A DNA stretch of 64,000 nt, taken from contig NZ_BHGK01000001.1 in assembly GCF_003574295.1 (NCBI RefSeq), forward strand, positions 1,488,001 through 1,552,000, in the 5' to 3' direction. Under the pieces are notes generated by a model. That model worked only from the letters and a program-made list of their open reading frames with translations, was not told where the DNA came from and made no database searches. The translations under genes and the position numbers were made by a program. Shown one piece after another: positions 62,280 to 64,000 of this stretch. The first letter of the stretch is position 1; the number at the start of each line of letters is the position of its first letter. This DNA comes from Mediterraneibacter butyricigenes. Its GTDB lineage: Bacteria > Bacillota > Clostridia > Lachnospirales > Lachnospiraceae.

Positions 62280-62705
62280 TTAATCCCAATCATACTCATC
62301 AATGATATTCTTGATTTCGCTGGAGACTGATTTGTCATTCTTTAGTGTTTTAACAACTTTTGCAAATTCATTACGGTTTGGATTTTTTATATCATTATAG
62401 CAACGGTGAAGCATTAAAATGTTATGTGAAGTTGGATTTTTTCTGACGGAATTGATTAACAATTCTTCATATCCCTTTTTATAGAACTTTTCTACAAAAT
62501 GAACTAAATCACCGGGCATTCCAAAATTAACTGAGGGATTAGTGGATATAATTTCTAAAATTGGCTCTACAAATTCATAAGGATTTTGATATGAAAGCAT
62601 AGCACTTAATATTTCATCATCAAGATAATACTCTTCATAAGGCTTTGCTGATTTTTTTAGTTCTTCAATTATTTGTTCTTTGGTCATTATACATTTTCCT
62701 TTCAA
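62280..62705 (-). CDS. Candidate immunity protein
   Basis: A 141-aa soluble protein. NFGMPGDLVHFVEKFYKKGYEELLI followed by NPTSHNILMLHRCYND recalls small immunity proteins of polymorphic toxin loci. No matching toxin gene is in the window. The start may instead be the internal ATG of MTKEQII (62687), which has AAAGGA upstream. The family call is by memory and not proven. Confidence 0.55.
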   Translation of the reverse strand: MKGKCIMTKEQIIEELKKSAKPYEEYYLDDEILSAMLSYQNPYEFVEPILEIISTNPSVNFGMPGDLVHFVEKFYKKGYEELLINSVRKNPTSHNILMLHRCYNDIKNPNRNEFAKVVKTLKNDKSVSSEIKNIIDEYDWD

Positions 62706-62740
62706 ACTTTGGTTGTTCAGCTCTACAAGCTGGAAGTTGT

Positions 62741-63256
62741 CTAATTCTTCTTTTTCTGATTCGAAATACTTCTCTGTGTATTTTTGACATCTCTTACTAA
62801 TAACTGAACGTTATCATAAGCTAAGCCAAATTTAAAAAGCTTTTCACCTTGTTTATTATAGAAAATCGTGACCTTATCCCAACTGCTGCTTACATTTCCA
62901 TCTCCATAATCTTTATAAAACTCTTCAATTTTTTCATTAGAGAATGCAATGTCTGACAATTTATATTCTCTCTTTGTTAAGAAAAATGAATACACAACTT
63001 TGCCTTTGTATCTTTCACATTTTCTTGTTAAACCATGCAAAAAACAGAATAAAAATATAAGAAAAATAACTGTGATTCCAATATCAAAAATCATCGTATC
63101 TGTACCTGCACAAAGTGATATCACTCCAAAATACATCGTACACACCAAAAATAAGGCAAACATAACGATATAAAGAATTCTATATCTCTTCTTTAGCGAT
63201 ATTATGTATTTGGGTTTTTCCTCAGTCAATATATTAGATTCCTTTTTCATCTCCAT
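62741..63256 (-). CDS. Two-helix membrane protein, unknown
   Basis: A 171-aa protein with two hydrophobic helices (about 28-48 and 54-75) and a soluble C-terminal part. No family recognised. It lies in a run of four leftward cargo genes with small gaps (about 18-37 bp). Confidence 0.65.
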   Translation of the reverse strand: MEMKKESNILTEEKPKYIISLKKRYRILYIVMFALFLVCTMYFGVISLCAGTDTMIFDIGITVIFLIFLFCFLHGLTRKCERYKGKVVYSFFLTKREYKLSDIAFSNEKIEEFYKDYGDGNVSSSWDKVTIFYNKQGEKLFKFGLAYDNVQLLVRDVKNTQRSISNQKKKN

Positions 63257-63273
63257 CTATTTTTCTGTCCCCT

Positions 63274-63645
63274 TCAATAAAATATCTCATCCAAGTCGCG
63301 TATAGACACATCGCTTTTCCTATACCACTTTGCAAATTTTCGATATATCCTTGTCGGGGGAATTACCATACTTAGCATCATCCATACACACATCCAAAAA
63401 ATTCCTATAGTTGCACCAAAAGCACAGTAAATAAACTCTTTAAAAATAATAAGAAGAACAACTGATGGCACTATAAATCCAGCTAATACACCGATTAATT
63501 GAAGCCAAAATGTAAATTTGTATGATCTTATAAATTTATTATAATTCTCCTCAAGTAATATTTCTTTTGCAAAATCCTTCATGTCCAAGTTCTGTCGTAG
63601 ATTTTCTAATGAAGCATTCGCTTGGATTAAGTCTCTTTTCTGCAT
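63274..63645 (-). CDS. Membrane protein, unknown
   Basis: A 123-aa protein with two hydrophobic segments (about 50-70 and 75-95) flanked by basic residues. No family recognised. It is 18 bp before the 171-aa gene and likely co-transcribed. Confidence 0.65.
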   Translation of the reverse strand: MQKRDLIQANASLENLRQNLDMKDFAKEILLEENYNKFIRSYKFTFWLQLIGVLAGFIVPSVVLLIIFKEFIYCAFGATIGIFWMCVWMMLSMVIPPTRIYRKFAKWYRKSDVSIRDLDEIFY

Positions 63646-63682
63646 ATTCCTAACTTCTCCTAATTTTTTCTGCCTATAAAAA

Positions 63683-63982
63683 TTATCTTGTTACAGTAAT
63701 TACAATAGAGATTAGAATTGCCACTATAATACTAATTATTGGCCAGTGATTTTTTAATATATTTTTTCCAGTGTAAACTCTTCCGACTTCCATATAACCA
63801 CTGATGATACCTGTACTGTTCATGGCTGAAAGCATGTCATCTGTAACACCAGGAATTACTTTTGTTATGGAATTTATTCCATTTCTTCTCATGGCTGCTT
63901 CCTCGATGCCCAGCATAACTTGCAAAACCCATTCCTCAAATTCCGTTCTCTCTCTGTTGCAAAAATTTATGTATCTGGTCAT
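63683..63982 (-). CDS. Small C-terminally anchored protein, unknown
   Basis: A 99-aa protein with a soluble N-terminal part and a single C-terminal membrane helix (about 78-97). Its ATG overlaps a TAA stop (TAATGA context) of a possible upstream frame that runs off the window, which suggests coupling with a further gene. No family recognised. Confidence 0.6.
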   Translation of the reverse strand: MTRYINFCNRERTEFEEWVLQVMLGIEEAAMRRNGINSITKVIPGVTDDMLSAMNSTGIISGYMEVGRVYTGKNILKNHWPIISIIVAILISIVITVTR

Positions 63983-64000
63983 TAGCCCGACCTGAATTCT

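Larger units (their letters stand above)
58700..64000. mobile_element. Left end of an integrative and conjugative element (Tn916-related)
   Basis: From the 3' end of tRNA-Arg(CCT) to the window edge, all genes are leftward and of mobile-element type: tyrosine integrase, excisionase, Tn916 orf8- and orf7-like regulators, and small cargo genes. The far end and the conjugation genes are outside the window, so conjugative ability is inferred. An IME is possible. Confidence 0.8.

Overview
The window comes from a low-to-moderate GC Gram-positive anaerobe, most likely a Lachnospiraceae member (Clostridia). The basis is the 16S rRNA sequence, a T-box on ileS, Bacillota-type parS sites, DUF3881 and DUF4446 genes, and mannose-family PTS genes with PRD regulators. 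Species cannot be fixed by eye. The window spans the chromosomal replication origin. The dnaA-dnaN-yaaA-recF-gyrB-gyrA block runs leftward, the rpmH-rnpA-yidD-yidC-jag-mnmE-mnmG-rsmG and parA-parB block runs rightward, and DnaA boxes lie between dnaA and dnaN.

Left to right: a 5' portion of glycogen phosphorylase and ileS with its promoter and T-box (1-4711); a D-Ala-D-Ala carboxypeptidase (4759-6342); an rRNA operon transcribed leftward in the order 16S-5S-23S, followed by tRNA-Asp, Val, Tyr, Thr, fMet and Phe (6560-12655); tRNA-Ser and plsC; a two-subunit fumarase whose alpha and beta genes are separated by a DUF4153 membrane protein (13817-17122); and an SdpR/SdpI-like repressor and membrane-protein pair with two palindromic operators (17305-18321).

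18765-34915 is a large carbohydrate island. It has its own enzyme I and HPr, a PRD-EIIB-EIIA protein without an HTH domain, GatD-like zinc dehydrogenases, a SIS-domain hexulose-phosphate isomerase, a complete mannose-family PTS (IIA, IIB, IIC, IID), a second HPr with Asp at position 46, and a 683-residue PRD activator. A divergent operon holds an RpiR regulator, two more zinc dehydrogenases and a class II aldolase. The likely job is uptake and phosphorylation of a polyol or unusual sugar, oxidation to a ketose phosphate, isomerisation and aldol cleavage. The substrate cannot be named from sequence. Several RNA hairpins inside the island suggest post-initiation control.

35066-58404 is the conserved core: efp, the origin-flanking genes, an alpha/beta hydrolase, a 1-kb AT-rich centromere region with four perfect parS sites and one degenerate site, parA-parB, DUF4446, serS and DUF3881. 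Beyond a tRNA-Arg(CCT), which has a decayed tRNA-Arg copy beside it, begins a Tn916-related integrative element (integrase, excisionase, Tn916 orf8- and orf7-like regulators). It carries small accessory genes, including one that resembles an immunity protein and several small membrane proteins, and it continues past the right edge.

Most genes on each side point away from the origin. The exceptions are SdpR/SdpI, the RpiR operon, the hydrolase and the integrated element. All of these are accessory genes.
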